DNA of 64,000 nt from Mycobacterium sp. D16R12 (GCF_002013465.1 NZ_MAFC01000012.1:29351-93350), one strand, 5' to 3'; positions 1 to 9,038 are shown, counted from the stretch's first letter. The notes: generated by a model not told the origin, from the letters alone. Made by a program: numbers and translations.

Positions 1-2049
1 GGCGATACGCCCGAGGGTGCCAGCCGTCGTCGGCGCCGCCGTCGTCGGCGCAAGGCCGGAAGCGGTGACGATGGCGACAGTGCCTCGGAGGACGATCCGC
101 CGAACACCGTGGTGCACGAGCGCAAACCGCGTGCCGAGCGCGCCGAGCGCAGCGACGAGATTCAGGGTATTTCCGGATCTACCCGCCTGGAGGCCAAGCG
201 TCAGCGCCGCCGTGACGGACGCGATGCCGGACGGCGCCGCCCGCCGATCCTGACCGAGGCAGAGTTCTTGGCCCGGCGTGAGGCCGTCGACCGGGTGATG
301 GTGGTTCGGGACAAGACCCGCACAGAATCGCCGCACGAGGGCGCCCGATACACGCAGATCGCCGTCCTGGAGGACGGTGTGCTGGTTGAGCATTTCGTGA
401 CGTCGGCTGCGTCCGCATCGCTGGTGGGCAACATCTATCTGGGCGTCGTGCAGAATGTGCTGCCGTCGATGGAGGCAGCGTTCGTCGACATCGGTCGTGG
501 TCGCAACGGTGTGCTGTACGCCGGTGAGGTCAACTGGGAGGCCGCCGGTCTCGGCGGTTCCAACCGCAAGATCGAGCAGGCACTCAAGTCGGGCGACTAC
601 GTCCTGGTCCAGGTCAGCAAGGACCCGGTGGGCCACAAGGGTGCCCGACTGACCACCCAGATCTCGCTGGCGGGCCGTTATCTGGTGTACGTGCCGGGTG
701 CGTCGTCGACCGGAATCAGCCGCAAGCTTCCCGACACCGAGCGGCAGCGTCTCAAGGAGATTCTGCGGGACATCGTCCCCTCGGATGCTGGTGTCATCAT
801 TCGCACCGCGTCAGAAGGCGTGCGAGAAGAGGACATTCGCGCCGATGTAGAGCGGCTGCAGGAGCAGTGGCAGGACATCGAGCAGCGTTCCACCGACCTC
901 ACCTCCAAGGCATCTGGTGCCGCCATGGCGCTCTACGAGGAGCCCGATGTGCTGGTCAAGGTGGTTCGCGACCTGTTCAACGAAGACTTCTCCAAGCTCA
1001 TCATCGAGGGTGACGTCGCCTGGGACACCATCGACGATTACGTGAAAAGCGTTGCCCCCGATCTTCTTTCGCGCATCAATCGGTATGAGCCCGCTGACGG
1101 TCCCGACGTCTTCGCGGTGCATCGCATCGATGAGCAGTTGGCCAAGGCGCTCGATCGCAAGGTGTGGCTGCCCTCCGGCGGCACCCTCGTTATCGATCGC
1201 ACCGAGGCCATGACGGTTGTGGACGTCAACACCGGAAAGTTCACCGGTGCCGGCGGCAACCTGGAGGAGACGGTCACCCGCAACAACCTGGAAGCCGCCG
1301 AGGAAACGGTCCGGCAGTTGCGTCTGCGCGACGTCGGCGGAATCGTCGTCATCGACTTCATCGACATGGTGCTCGAATCCAACCGGGACCTGGTGCTGCG
1401 GCGCCTCACGGAGGCGTTGGGACGCGATCGCACGCGCCACCAGGTATCTGAGGTGACCTCACTGGGGCTGGTGCAGCTGACCCGCAAGAAGCTCGGTACG
1501 GGCCTCATCGAGGCGTTCTCGTCGACCTGCGCCCATTGCGCAGGCCGGGGAATCGTGCTGCATGTCGACCCCGTCGATAACGCCGGTGCGGCAGCCGGGG
1601 GACCCAAGAAGGCAGAAACCGGCCGTCGTGCCAAGCGTTCCCGCAAGGGCAAGGCCGATGAGCCCGAGGTGGTGGTTGCCCGCACCGCACCGCATCACCC
1701 GCAGGGTGAACACCCGATGTTCAGGGCGATGGCGGCCGCGAATGGCCACCATGAAGATGGGGAAGACGGCGACCTGGCCGAGGATGTGCTGGACAACGAC
1801 GTGATCGACGAGGTTGTTGAGGCCGTCCAGGGCGCGCAGACTCCAGACACTCCGGAGGGTGAACCCGAGCCAGCCGACAGCGATGTCGCGCCGGAAATCG
1901 AGGCCGACGACGTGCCCGAGGTTGCCTCCGAAGAGTCAGACGAGCCCGCAGCACCGGTGGCGGACCCTCAACCGGCTGCCAAGGCGCCGACACGACCTCG
2001 GCGTAGGCGGTCAGCCGCGCGCGCCGCGGGGCCTCCCGTCGACCATTAG
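1..2049 (+). CDS. rne: Ribonuclease E/G, 5'-truncated by window edge
   Basis: C-terminal 682 residues of an RNase E/G endoribonuclease, which cleaves single-stranded AU-rich RNA in rRNA maturation and mRNA decay. The frame is open from base 1, so the start lies outside the window. The fragment begins in a disordered extension with a run of nine arginines (about residues 9-17), then an S1-type RNA-binding region (about 139-227), the catalytic core with VDVNTGKFTG (about 407) and DFIDM (about 451) acidic residues for Mg2+, and the CAHCAGRG zinc-link cysteines (about 510). An acidic, low-complexity tail ending in an Arg-rich segment follows. The domain order, with catalytic core in the middle of two disordered arms, is typical of actinobacterial RNase E. 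Convergent with the next gene, 7 nt apart. Confidence 0.96.
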   Translation, partial: GDTPEGASRRRRRRRRRKAGSGDDGDSASEDDPPNTVVHERKPRAERAERSDEIQGISGSTRLEAKRQRRRDGRDAGRRRPPILTEAEFLARREAVDRVMVVRDKTRTESPHEGARYTQIAVLEDGVLVEHFVTSAASASLVGNIYLGVVQNVLPSMEAAFVDIGRGRNGVLYAGEVNWEAAGLGGSNRKIEQALKSGDYVLVQVSKDPVGHKGARLTTQISLAGRYLVYVPGASSTGISRKLPDTERQRLKEILRDIVPSDAGVIIRTASEGVREEDIRADVERLQEQWQDIEQRSTDLTSKASGAAMALYEEPDVLVKVVRDLFNEDFSKLIIEGDVAWDTIDDYVKSVAPDLLSRINRYEPADGPDVFAVHRIDEQLAKALDRKVWLPSGGTLVIDRTEAMTVVDVNTGKFTGAGGNLEETVTRNNLEAAEETVRQLRLRDVGGIVVIDFIDMVLESNRDLVLRRLTEALGRDRTRHQVSEVTSLGLVQLTRKKLGTGLIEAFSSTCAHCAGRGIVLHVDPVDNAGAAAGGPKKAETGRRAKRSRKGKADEPEVVVARTAPHHPQGEHPMFRAMAAANGHHEDGEDGDLAEDVLDNDVIDEVVEAVQGAQTPDTPEGEPEPADSDVAPEIEADDVPEVASEESDEPAAPVADPQPAAKAPTRPRRRRSAARAAGPPVDH

Positions 2050-2056
2050 GCCGCTG

Positions 2057-2392
2057 CTAGTTGCAGCGTTCCCGGAAATCCCCAAGAGGTCGACGGATCT
2101 CCTGCAGGTCGGCCTTCACCTGGGGATTCTCGTCGAGATATTGCCGGGCCTTGTCGCGCACCTGATCTTTCGGCTGGCCCTTGAGACTCGTGAAGAAGTC
2201 GTTCACCTCCGGATGCGTGAACAGGTACGTCGATGTGGCAGCGGAGACACCTGTCGCGACACCCGCTAGATCCGCGGCTGTGCAGTTGGGCGGTGGATCG
2301 GCGGCTGCGGTGACGGCGCCGTTCAGTGCGAGCGCGGCGGCGACACCGAGCAGTCCAGCGGCCATCCCGCGAGTGGGCCAAGCTGTCATCAT
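2057..2392 (-). CDS. Exported haemophore-type haem-binding protein (MHB family)
   Basis: 111-residue exported protein. An N-terminal signal peptide (residues 1 to about 30, hydrophobic AAGLLGVAAALAL, ending near TAAA-DPPP) is followed by a small helical domain with one Cys near each end (NCTAADLAG and FRERC). The pattern, including YLFTHPEVNDFFTSL and a final RPLGDFRERC, is that of mycobacterial haemophore-like haem-binding proteins (Rv0203-like). The reading frame is open further upstream, but ATG at 2392 is chosen because AAGGAG lies 2-7 bases before it and the signal peptide starts there. Haem binding is inferred from the family; no direct ligand is evident. A second exported-protein gene lies upstream on the same strand. 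Confidence 0.75.
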   Translation of the reverse strand: MMTAWPTRGMAAGLLGVAAALALNGAVTAAADPPPNCTAADLAGVATGVSAATSTYLFTHPEVNDFFTSLKGQPKDQVRDKARQYLDENPQVKADLQEIRRPLGDFRERCN

Positions 2393-2435
2393 CACTCCTT
2401 CGTAGTCGAATTGATCACTGCTGGAACGGTATTGA

Positions 2436-2777
2436 TCAGCGCGGGCCGATGCCGCCACCGCCGCCACCTGGACGGCCCGGGCGTCCGAAATCGGGTGGCG
2501 GCGACGGGTTGACGGTGGGCGGTCGCGGTGGATCGTTACTAGATCCGAGGATGAGGTCCATTCCCCAGTTGTCGCAGGACCAGTCGTTCTCGCAGGGGTA
2601 CGGGACATACGGCGTCGAGGACGTTGTGCTCCCGCCTCCTCGGACGTCACCTTGGGCGCAGAGGGTGGTTCCGTTGGCGTTGACGCAGTCGGCCGCCGCC
2701 GGCGGGGCGGCGATGACGCCGAGCACCGGTAGCAGGGTCGCCACGCTTGCCCAGAGAAAGCGCCGAATCGGTCGCAC
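2436..2777 (-). CDS. Small secreted Pro/Gly-rich protein, function unknown
   Basis: 113-residue protein with a signal peptide (RRFLWASVATLLPVLGVIAAPPAAA, cleavage near residue 29) and a short mature part with two Cys pairs: CVNANGTTLC and CENDWSC. It ends in a Pro/Gly-rich tail (PPRPPTVNPSPPP, then GRPGRPGGGGGG). GTG start at 2777 is preceded by GGAGGT with correct spacing. The four cysteines suggest two disulfides outside the membrane. I recognise it only as a conserved mycobacterial small exported protein; no function can be assigned. 43 nt separate it from the downstream haemophore-like gene, so co-transcription is possible. Confidence 0.7.
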   Translation of the reverse strand: MRPIRRFLWASVATLLPVLGVIAAPPAAADCVNANGTTLCAQGDVRGGGSTTSSTPYVPYPCENDWSCDNWGMDLILGSSNDPPRPPTVNPSPPPDFGRPGRPGGGGGGIGPR

Positions 2778-2930
2778 CGCTGTTACCTCCGCACTTCGAG
2801 AAGAGTCGATCGCCCGCCGATCTGTACCGTTATCTGCGGCGGTCCAGGCTTGGTGAGGCGAGTGTAGTTCCGATCACACCCGGCAAGAGTCGGATCGGCG
2901 CTCCGGCATTGCCGAATAGAGGGTGCCGGT

Positions 2931-2960
2931 TTGACCCTTAGCCCGCTGGTCACGTAGCCT
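2931..2960 (+). promoter_or_regulatory. Putative SigA-type promoter of rplU-rpmA-obg
   Basis: TTGACC at 2931-2936 and TAGCCT at 2955-2960 (TANNNT type) are separated by 18 bp. The predicted transcript would carry a leader of about 130 nt before rplU at 3095. The 317-nt stretch 2778-3094 holds this promoter and leader and no other gene I can see. Confidence 0.55.
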
Positions 2961-3094
2961 TGAGCAGTTGTCACGAGGCTTCCGGCCCGCGGCATACGGC
3001 CTAGTGGAAGAACTGAGCGGGCCCACCCACGATCCAGATGCGCCAGCCGACCTGGTTGCGCGCGTCCGAAGAGCAGAGCAGAGGTAGCGCAACG

Positions 3095-3406
3095 ATGGCG
3101 ACGTACGCAATCGTCAAGACCGGTGGCAAGCAGTACAAGGTTGCCGTCGGTGACGTGTTGAAGGTCGAGAAGATCGAATCGGAGCCCGGCTCCTCGGTGC
3201 AGCTGCCCGTCGCTCTGGTCGTGGACGGTGCCACCGTCACCACTGACGCAGACAAGCTGGCCAAGGTGGCTGTGACCGGGGAGATCCTCGAGCACACCAA
3301 GGGCCCGAAGATTCGCATCCACAAGTTCAAGAACAAGACCGGCTACCACAAGCGGCAGGGTCACCGTCAGCCGTTGACCGTGCTCAAGGTCACCGGGATC
3401 AAGTAG
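3095..3406 (+). CDS. rplU: 50S ribosomal protein L21
   Basis: 103 residues, the normal L21 length. The sequence [16 protein letters not shown] and the C-terminal [18 protein letters not shown] are diagnostic. L21 binds 23S rRNA domain early in 50S assembly. The frame continues upstream to 3038, but ATG at 3095 gives the canonical N-terminus and is preceded by a purine-rich GCAGAGG. It is followed after 12 nt by rpmA, the usual L21-L27 pair. Confidence 0.97.
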   Translation: MATYAIVKTGGKQYKVAVGDVLKVEKIESEPGSSVQLPVALVVDGATVTTDADKLAKVAVTGEILEHTKGPKIRIHKFKNKTGYHKRQGHRQPLTVLKVTGIK

Positions 3407-3418
3407 AGGATTTGACTC

Positions 3419-3676
3419 ATGGCACACAAGAAGGGCGCGTCTAGCTCGCGCAACGGTCGTGACTCCAACGCGCAGCGTCTCGGCGTCAAGCGGTTCGGTG
3501 GCCAGCTGGTCAAGGCCGGCGAGATCCTGGTCCGTCAGCGCGGCACCCACTTCCACCCCGGCGTGAACGTCGGGCGTGGCGGCGACGACACCCTGTTCGC
3601 GACCTCCGCGGGCACCGTCGAGTTCGGCGCTCGCCGTGGTCGCCGGGTCGTCAACATCCTCCCGGTCGACGCTTAA
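3419..3676 (+). CDS. rpmA: 50S ribosomal protein L27
   Basis: 85 residues, standard L27. The N-terminus [20 protein letters not shown] is the conserved flexible tail that reaches the peptidyl-transferase centre, and [16 protein letters not shown] is the usual beta-barrel core. No extra Firmicutes-type cleavable N-terminal extension is present. AGAGGA lies just upstream of the start. Part of rplU-rpmA-obg. Confidence 0.97.
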   Translation: MAHKKGASSSRNGRDSNAQRLGVKRFGGQLVKAGEILVRQRGTHFHPGVNVGRGGDDTLFATSAGTVEFGARRGRRVVNILPVDA

Positions 3677-3680
3677 TTGG

Positions 3681-3712
3681 TGTTCTGTGCTCGGGTGACC
3701 GAGCACAGAACA
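3681..3712 (+). terminator. Perfect 14-bp stem-loop between rpmA and obg
   Basis: Bases 3681-3694 and 3699-3712 are exactly complementary, with a GTGA loop. No U-tract follows; instead the obg ribosome-binding site (AAGGAGG, 3718-3724) starts six bases later. It could be a partial terminator, an RNase-protective or processing hairpin, or a structure affecting obg translation. Confidence 0.6.
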
Positions 3713-3728
3713 GTGTGAAGGAGGCTTC

Positions 3729-5177
3729 ATGCCTCGTTTTGTTGACCGTGTTGTCATCCATGCCAAGGCAGGTACCGGCGGTCATGGCTGCGCTTCGGTG
3801 CATCGCGAGAAGTTCAAACCGCTCGGCGGCCCTGACGGCGGCAACGGCGGTCGTGGCGGCAGCGTGATTCTCGAAGTGGACCCGCAGGTGCATACCCTGC
3901 TGGACTTCCACTTCCATCCCCACGTGCAGGCACCCCATGGAACGCAGGGCATGGGTGACCATCGCAACGGCGCCAATGGCGACGACCTGATTCTCAGGGT
4001 GCCCGACGGCACCGTCGTGCTCGACGATGACGGCCGGATCCTTGCCGACTTGGTTGGCGCCGGCACGCGTTTCGACGCAGCCGCCGGTGGCCGGGGTGGA
4101 CTCGGCAACGCCGCGTTGGCGTCCCGTGCCCGCAAGGCCCCCGGATTTGCCTTGCTCGGTGAGACCGGAGTGGAAGCCGACCTCACCCTCGAGCTGAAAA
4201 CCGTCGCCGATGTTGGACTGGTCGGTTTCCCGTCGGCGGGTAAGTCGTCTCTGGTCTCGGTGCTTTCGGCCGCAAAGCCGAAGATCGCCGACTATCCGTT
4301 CACGACATTGGTGCCCAACCTCGGGGTGGTGACCACCGGCGAGCACTCCTTTGTGATGGCCGATGTCCCCGGCCTGATCCCCGGTGCGGCCGATGGGCGT
4401 GGGCTGGGTCTGGAGTTCCTGCGGCATATCGAGCGCTGCGCGGTGCTGGTTCACGTTGTCGACTGCGCGACGCTGGAGCCGGGCCGCGACCCGGTGTCCG
4501 ATATCGATGCCCTGGAAAATGAGTTGTCGCGGTATCAGCCGACGTTGCAAGCTGATTCTGTGTTGGGTGATCTCGCCGACCGGCCTCGCGCGGTGGTGCT
4601 CAACAAGGTTGACGTACCCGAGGCGGCGGAGCTTGCCGACTTCGTCACCGAAGAAGTCTCCAAGCGCGGCTGGCCAGTCTTCAACGTATCCACGCTGACC
4701 CGGGATGGGCTACGGCCGTTGACCTTCGCGCTGTGGGAGATGATCGAAGCGGCCCGCGCCGCACAGCCCAAGCAGGTGAAGACCCGCGCGGTGATTCGGC
4801 CCGTCCCAGTCGATGAGAGTGGCTTCACCGTGTCTCCCGACCCGGAAAACCCCGGCGGATTCGTGGTGCGCGGAGTGCGCCCCGAACGCTGGATTCGCCA
4901 GACCAACTTCGAAAACGACGAGGCCGTCGGCTATCTCGGCGACCGGCTGGCTCGCCTGGGTGTCGAAGATAAGCTGATCAAGCTGGGGGCACAGCCCGGC
5001 TGTGCGGTCACCATCGGCAATATGACCTTCGATTGGGAGCCGCAGACTCCGGCGGGTGTCGATGTGACCCTCAGCGGACGCGGCACCGACGCGCGTATCG
5101 ACAAGATCGATCGAGTGGGCGCCTCCGAGCGTCGCCAGGCCAGGCGGGTGCGCCGCGGGCAGGTGGAGCCGGAGTGA
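3729..5177 (+). CDS. obg: GTPase Obg/CgtA
   Basis: 482 residues. Essential GTPase associated with late 50S assembly and stress signalling. Domains in order: glycine-rich Obg fold (1 to about 158, with [15 protein letters not shown]), G domain with P-loop GFPSAGKSS starting at residue 166, DVPGLI switch II, NKVD specificity motif, and a C-terminal OCT domain (about 350-425) present in actinobacterial and Gram-positive forms. The basic tail [11 protein letters not shown] suits ribosome contact. A strong AAGGAGG precedes ATG 3729. Its stop overlaps the GTG of proB (GTGA), so the two are translationally coupled. Confidence 0.96.
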   Translation: MPRFVDRVVIHAKAGTGGHGCASVHREKFKPLGGPDGGNGGRGGSVILEVDPQVHTLLDFHFHPHVQAPHGTQGMGDHRNGANGDDLILRVPDGTVVLDDDGRILADLVGAGTRFDAAAGGRGGLGNAALASRARKAPGFALLGETGVEADLTLELKTVADVGLVGFPSAGKSSLVSVLSAAKPKIADYPFTTLVPNLGVVTTGEHSFVMADVPGLIPGAADGRGLGLEFLRHIERCAVLVHVVDCATLEPGRDPVSDIDALENELSRYQPTLQADSVLGDLADRPRAVVLNKVDVPEAAELADFVTEEVSKRGWPVFNVSTLTRDGLRPLTFALWEMIEAARAAQPKQVKTRAVIRPVPVDESGFTVSPDPENPGGFVVRGVRPERWIRQTNFENDEAVGYLGDRLARLGVEDKLIKLGAQPGCAVTIGNMTFDWEPQTPAGVDVTLSGRGTDARIDKIDRVGASERRQARRVRRGQVEPE

Positions 5178-6280
5178 CCACGGGTGTGCAGGCGCGCCAG
5201 GCAATTCAGGCGGCACGCACCCTTGTGGTGAAGGTCGGCACCGCCGCCCTCACCGATGCGACCGGAACATTCAGCGCCGACCGGATGGAGTACCTCGTCG
5301 AGGCCATCGAGGGCCGGATGAAGGCCGGTTCCGATGTGGTGATCGTGTCGTCGGGAGCGATCGCAGCTGGCATGGTTCCGCTCGGATTGACCAAGCGCCC
5401 CACGGATTTGGCGACCAAGCAGGCGGCGGCCAGTGCCGGCCAGGTTGCACTCATCAGTGCCTGGAGCGCAACCTTCGCGCGCTATCAGCGCACCGTGGGC
5501 CAGGTGCTGTTGACCGCCCACGACATCTCCATGCGCGTGCATCACACCAACGCCCAGCGCACACTCGACAAGCTGCGGGCATTGCACGCGGTGGCCGTCG
5601 TGAACGAGAACGACACCGTGGCCACCAACGAGATTCGCTTCGGAGACAACGACCGCCTGTCGGCGCTCGTCGCTCATCTCGTGGGTGCCGATGCGCTGGT
5701 ACTGCTCTCCGACATCGACGGGCTGTACGACTCTGACCCCCGAAAGGGAAACGCGCGCTTCATTTCCGAGGTAAGCGGACCGGAGGATCTGGACGGAGTG
5801 ATCGCCGGACCGGGTGGTTCCCGCGGCACTGGGGGAATGGCATCGAAACTCTCTTCGGCTCTGTTGGCCGCGGACGCGGGTGTCCCGGTGCTGCTGGCCT
5901 CGGCGACCGAGGCCGAGGCGGCCCTGGGGGACGGCTCCTGCGGAACTGTCTTCGCCGCGCGACCACAACGTATGTCGGCCCGCAAGTTCTGGGTGCGTTA
6001 TGCGGCCGAGGCGACCGGGGCGCTGAGTCTTGACGCGGGGGCCGTGCGCGCAGTGGTGGCATCGCGCCGTTCCTTGCTGCCCGCCGGAATCACCGAGGTG
6101 TCCGGGCGCTTCCACGGTGGCGATGTCGTCGAACTTCGCGATGCCGAGGGCACCATGGTCGGTCGCGGCGTGGTGGCCTATGACGCCGCTGAATTGGCCA
6201 CCATGCTGGGCCGTTCCACCAGTGAGCTTCCCGAGGATCTACGGCGCCCTGCAGTGCATGCCGACGACCTCGTCACCTGA
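5174..6280 (+). CDS. proB: Glutamate 5-kinase
   Basis: 368 residues. Catalyses ATP-dependent phosphorylation of L-glutamate, the first step of proline synthesis; ProA, encoded at 9962, does the next. The N-terminal amino-acid-kinase domain shows [19 protein letters not shown] and [17 protein letters not shown]; the C-terminal about 80 residues form a PUA domain ([22 protein letters not shown]). GTG 5174 overlaps the obg stop by 4 nt. A second in-frame GTG at 5183 is an alternative start. In M. tuberculosis nadE lies nearby; here the next genes are exported paralogs instead. Confidence 0.94.
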   Translation: MTTGVQARQAIQAARTLVVKVGTAALTDATGTFSADRMEYLVEAIEGRMKAGSDVVIVSSGAIAAGMVPLGLTKRPTDLATKQAAASAGQVALISAWSATFARYQRTVGQVLLTAHDISMRVHHTNAQRTLDKLRALHAVAVVNENDTVATNEIRFGDNDRLSALVAHLVGADALVLLSDIDGLYDSDPRKGNARFISEVSGPEDLDGVIAGPGGSRGTGGMASKLSSALLAADAGVPVLLASATEAEAALGDGSCGTVFAARPQRMSARKFWVRYAAEATGALSLDAGAVRAVVASRRSLLPAGITEVSGRFHGGDVVELRDAEGTMVGRGVVAYDAAELATMLGRSTSELPEDLRRPAVHADDLVT

Positions 6281-6324
6281 GCGTTTCGTACCTTGCGTGA
6301 AAGAGTGGCGCATCGCAACGGCGC

Positions 6325-6336
6325 CTGATAGAAATT
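6325..6336 (+). repeat. 12-bp motif shared upstream of two paralogs (copy 1)
   Basis: CTGATAGAAATT lies 32 nt before the exported-protein gene at 6369. The same 12-mer occurs at 7754-7765, 38 nt before the paralog at 7804. It may be part of a shared promoter or operator. Confidence 0.4.
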
Positions 6337-6368
6337 GTCAGCTGGTTCACAGCTTGGGGAGGCTATCG

Positions 6369-7007
6369 ATGGCAAGGCGGTTCACCGGATTCGTGAGCGC
6401 GGTGGCACTCGTGCTTGGAGCGCTGACATCGTCGGCCGTTGCCGCAGCGACATCGACCGACGAAAGCCAGATCCGGCAGGTTGTCGCCGCCGAGCTGACC
6501 GCACTGCGGGCGCTCGATCCCACTGCGTACGCCCGGAACTTCTGTGCCGAGCATCGCGATGCGTATGAGGCGTGGGTGCAGCGGAACATCACGCCGCCGC
6601 CCTTCGAGGACCTTGAGGGAGCCAATCCGAAGCGACTGACTTCGGTGCTGCGCAAGAACTTCCCCACAGTGTCGGATACCGCGATCCAGGCATTCGTCGA
6701 TGCCACCACCGAAGGTGATCGCGACGCGTATCACCAGGCGTGGCGCGGGATTCTGCGGGAAGAGTTCTCCCGCTACTCATATCGGGTGCGACAGGTGCAG
6801 GTCACCGGGGACCGGGCCGAGGTGACGGTTCAGGCCACCCTGGGCAAGGCCTCGGGCACCGTCCCTTGGCAGTTTGTTCGCGAGAACGGCGACTGGACGG
6901 ACTGCACTGTTCCGCCGGCCGCATCCGATTCCGCAGCACCTTCTCTGAAGGGTGAAGCGCCCCAAGGGCTTCTCGGTGAGATCGGCGACGTGCGTGCCGC
7001 GGGATAG
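6369..7007 (+). CDS. Exported protein, tandem paralog 1 of 4
   Basis: 212 residues. A signal peptide (about 1-28, FVSAVALVLGALTSSAVAAA) is followed by a helical segment with ALDPTAYARNFCAEH (first conserved Cys), KNFPTVSDTAIQAFVDA, a beta-rich part, then ENGDWTDC (second conserved Cys) and a short tail. The same layout recurs in the three genes downstream. The fold looks NTF2/DUF4878-like (helices then beta strands ending in ..G.W..C), which is inference. ATG 6369 is preceded by GGGGAGG. Function unknown; probably extracytoplasmic with one disulfide. Confidence 0.75.
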   Translation: MARRFTGFVSAVALVLGALTSSAVAAATSTDESQIRQVVAAELTALRALDPTAYARNFCAEHRDAYEAWVQRNITPPPFEDLEGANPKRLTSVLRKNFPTVSDTAIQAFVDATTEGDRDAYHQAWRGILREEFSRYSYRVRQVQVTGDRAEVTVQATLGKASGTVPWQFVRENGDWTDCTVPPAASDSAAPSLKGEAPQGLLGEIGDVRAAG

Positions 7008-7041
7008 CGACGAGAAACAACTGGATCGAAGGAGAATGATC

Positions 7042-7659
7042 GTGTCAAAGAATGTCTTCGCTTGGTTGGCAGCGTTTTTCGTGGCGATCGGGCTGTTTGC
7101 GCAGACTGCTGTCGCAAGCGCCACCGGGGCCGATGAGGCCGAGATCCGGGATGTCACCGCCGGACGGCTGTCGGCGCTGCAGGCCGTGGACGCGGTGCAT
7201 TACGCGTCGTTCTTCTGCGGCGACGTTCGGGACAAGATCGAATCCGATTGGGGGCAATCATTCTCCCCGCCCGAGGTCAGTCGTTTGGAGGGCGCGAACC
7301 TGAAGAAGCTGCGCGCGAAGGTTCGCGAGGTGTTTCCCCTGGCTTCAAACGCCGCCGTTGAGGACTTCGTGACCGCGGTAGACAACCAAGACCAGCAGGC
7401 ATTGTCGTCGGCGTGGCACCGTTTCTGGGTGGAGACTTTCGCGCACCTGACCTTCAAGGTCACCAAGGTGACGGTGAACGGCGATGCGGCCAGCGCCACC
7501 ATCGCGTTCCGTAACACCGGTGGACGTGGGAACGAGCCGAGGAAGTTCGTGCGTGAGGACGGGGCCTGGAAGGACTGCACACCCGAAGCCACGCAAACCG
7601 AAACTGCGATCGGCAACGATGCGCCTCTGCTGGAGGCCCTGACCGGCGCCGAGGGCTAA
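7042..7659 (+). CDS. Exported protein, tandem paralog 2 of 4
   Basis: 205 residues. Signal peptide FAWLAAFFVAIGLFAQTAVA, then ALQAVDAVHYASFFCGDV with the first conserved Cys, EGANLKKLRAKVREVFPLA resembling EGANPKRLTSVLRKNFPTV of paralog 1, and EDGAWKDC with the second Cys. Paralogs 1 and 2 are the closest pair. GTG 7042 is chosen because AAGGAG (7029-7034) sits 7 nt upstream; the in-frame ATG at 7036 lies too close to that site. 34 nt separate it from paralog 1, so one transcript is likely. Confidence 0.72.
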   Translation: MSKNVFAWLAAFFVAIGLFAQTAVASATGADEAEIRDVTAGRLSALQAVDAVHYASFFCGDVRDKIESDWGQSFSPPEVSRLEGANLKKLRAKVREVFPLASNAAVEDFVTAVDNQDQQALSSAWHRFWVETFAHLTFKVTKVTVNGDAASATIAFRNTGGRGNEPRKFVREDGAWKDCTPEATQTETAIGNDAPLLEALTGAEG

Positions 7660-7753
7660 CGGATCTCGCCGCTGCTCGTGGCATCACGAGCGCGATTTCC
7701 GCACCCCGTTGGCTGGTAAGTTTGCTCGGTCAGGGTGCACGAGCTGATCTGGG

Positions 7754-7765
7754 CTGATAGAAATT
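7754..7765 (+). repeat. 12-bp motif shared upstream of two paralogs (copy 2)
   Basis: CTGATAGAAATT, identical to 6325-6336, placed 38 nt before the lipoprotein-like paralog at 7804. It supports a separate promoter for this second half of the tandem array. Confidence 0.4.
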
Positions 7766-7803
7766 AGCTCGGAGACGAGTGGTCGATATGAGCGAGGGTT
7801 GTC

Positions 7804-8424
7804 ATGGTTTGCCGGAGATGGGCCGGGGCGGTGCTGCTGGGGGCGCTGCTGTTCGGTGGGGTGGGTTGCACGCAAACCGTGGCGGGGGATGGTCAGCCCA
7901 ACGCGGAGGCGCTCGCGACGACGCGCGACGAGAATCAGATCAAGGCCCTGATCGAGAAGCAGAACACATACACCTCGAGCTTTGATTTCGCGAAGCTGGC
8001 CGAGACCAAGTGCGCCAAGTATCGGGATGCGACCGCCCAGAGCGGACCACCCATCCCTCCGATGAGCGAAATCGCGCCGCCCGAGATCGCCACGGTGCCA
8101 GGCGCCGGCGATGCGCTGCGGGGGTTGCTGGCTCAGAAGTTCCCCACGGTGCCGCAAGATGTCATCAATGCTGTGGTGGACAGTCTTGTCGCGCAGGATG
8201 AGCAGGCGTACCAGACGGCGATGCGAAACCTGCTGAAATCGCTCATCACCGTCAAGGTCACCGATGTCCAGAACATCGAAATCAAGGGTGACCAGGCCAC
8301 CGCGGATATCACGATCACCACCACGTCGGGGAACAAGACGCCCTCGCAGGAGAAGCAGACCGTCAAATACGTCAAGGAAGACGGAAAGTGGCTGGACTGT
8401 GCACCGCCGGGCGCCGGGGCCTGA
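7804..8424 (+). CDS. Putative lipoprotein, tandem paralog 3 of 4
   Basis: 206 residues. The signal sequence ends GALLFGGVGC-TQTVAGDGQ; Cys21 followed by TQTV and a polar stretch is typical of mycobacterial lipoproteins, although the lipobox (GVGC) is weak at -3. The mature part has DFAKLAETKCAKYRDA, KFPTVPQDVINAVVDSL, then EDGKWLDC near the C-terminus, matching paralogs 1, 2 and 4. It has a Pro-rich insert after the first Cys (GPPIPPMSEIAPPE). ATG 7804 is preceded by GCGAGGG. Likely anchored to the outer face of the membrane; function unknown. Confidence 0.72.
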   Translation: MVCRRWAGAVLLGALLFGGVGCTQTVAGDGQPNAEALATTRDENQIKALIEKQNTYTSSFDFAKLAETKCAKYRDATAQSGPPIPPMSEIAPPEIATVPGAGDALRGLLAQKFPTVPQDVINAVVDSLVAQDEQAYQTAMRNLLKSLITVKVTDVQNIEIKGDQATADITITTTSGNKTPSQEKQTVKYVKEDGKWLDCAPPGAGA

Positions 8425-8494
8425 CCGGAACGTAACGGACTCGGTGTGCTGCGGCGATAACGTGGTGAAGTACTGCCAACCAGGGGAGGGAACC

Positions 8495-9037
8495 GTGAAG
8501 CGAACACTTGTCGTCATCGCAGCGGTTGCCGCACTGGCCGCACTCGGGGCACCCGCTGCGGGTGCGGCGCCCAACCGTGACGCGGTGACCGAACATGTGC
8601 GGGCCTGGGAAAAGGCATATAACGACGTCGATACCAACAAGATCGGCGACCTGACCTGCGATAAGTATCGCGACCGCGAAATGGCGAACAGCGAGTCGCG
8701 GATCCCGACGTGGGACGATTTCACCAAGCCCTCGGATCTGTACGCCAAGTTCCCCAAGCTCGCTCAAGAAACCCTTGATCAGCTTCTCGATGCCGCCAAA
8801 CGCAAGGACGCCGCCGCCTTCCGGCAGGCGTCGGTGCAGGTAGTGCGCGAGAACGCGCATCTGACGGTCACCAACATCGACAAGGTCAATGTCATCGAGG
8901 CCAAGAACGCGACGGCGACTGTAACCACCTCGTCGGTGTGGGGTAACGACTCGCCCAAGACCACCACGTCCGATTGGTACCTGACCTACGAGCGTGATGC
9001 CTGGCGGTACTGCAACCCGGTCCTGACGGTCCGCTGA
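8495..9037 (+). CDS. Exported protein, tandem paralog 4 of 4
   Basis: 180 residues, the shortest of the set. Signal peptide KRTLVVIAAVAALAALGAPAAGAA, then DVDTNKIGDLTCDKYRDRE (first Cys), AKFPKLAQETLDQLLDAAKRKD, and a C-terminal ERDAWRYC (second Cys). GTG 8495 follows GGGGAGGG with good spacing. TAACGT at 8458-8463 could be a -10 box, so it may have its own promoter. Convergent with rbsK, whose stop lies 1 nt away. Function unknown. Confidence 0.72.
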   Translation: MKRTLVVIAAVAALAALGAPAAGAAPNRDAVTEHVRAWEKAYNDVDTNKIGDLTCDKYRDREMANSESRIPTWDDFTKPSDLYAKFPKLAQETLDQLLDAAKRKDAAAFRQASVQVVRENAHLTVTNIDKVNVIEAKNATATVTTSSVWGNDSPKTTTSDWYLTYERDAWRYCNPVLTVR

Positions 9038-9038
9038 T

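Noticed and set aside
3038..3094. Extended N-terminus of L21 from ATG 3038
   Set aside because: L21 proteins start at [14 protein letters not shown]; the extension is not conserved-looking and lies in the transcript leader.
7036..7041. ATG 7036 as start of paralog 2
   Set aside because: It is only one base after the AAGGAG site; GTG 7042 has ideal spacing.
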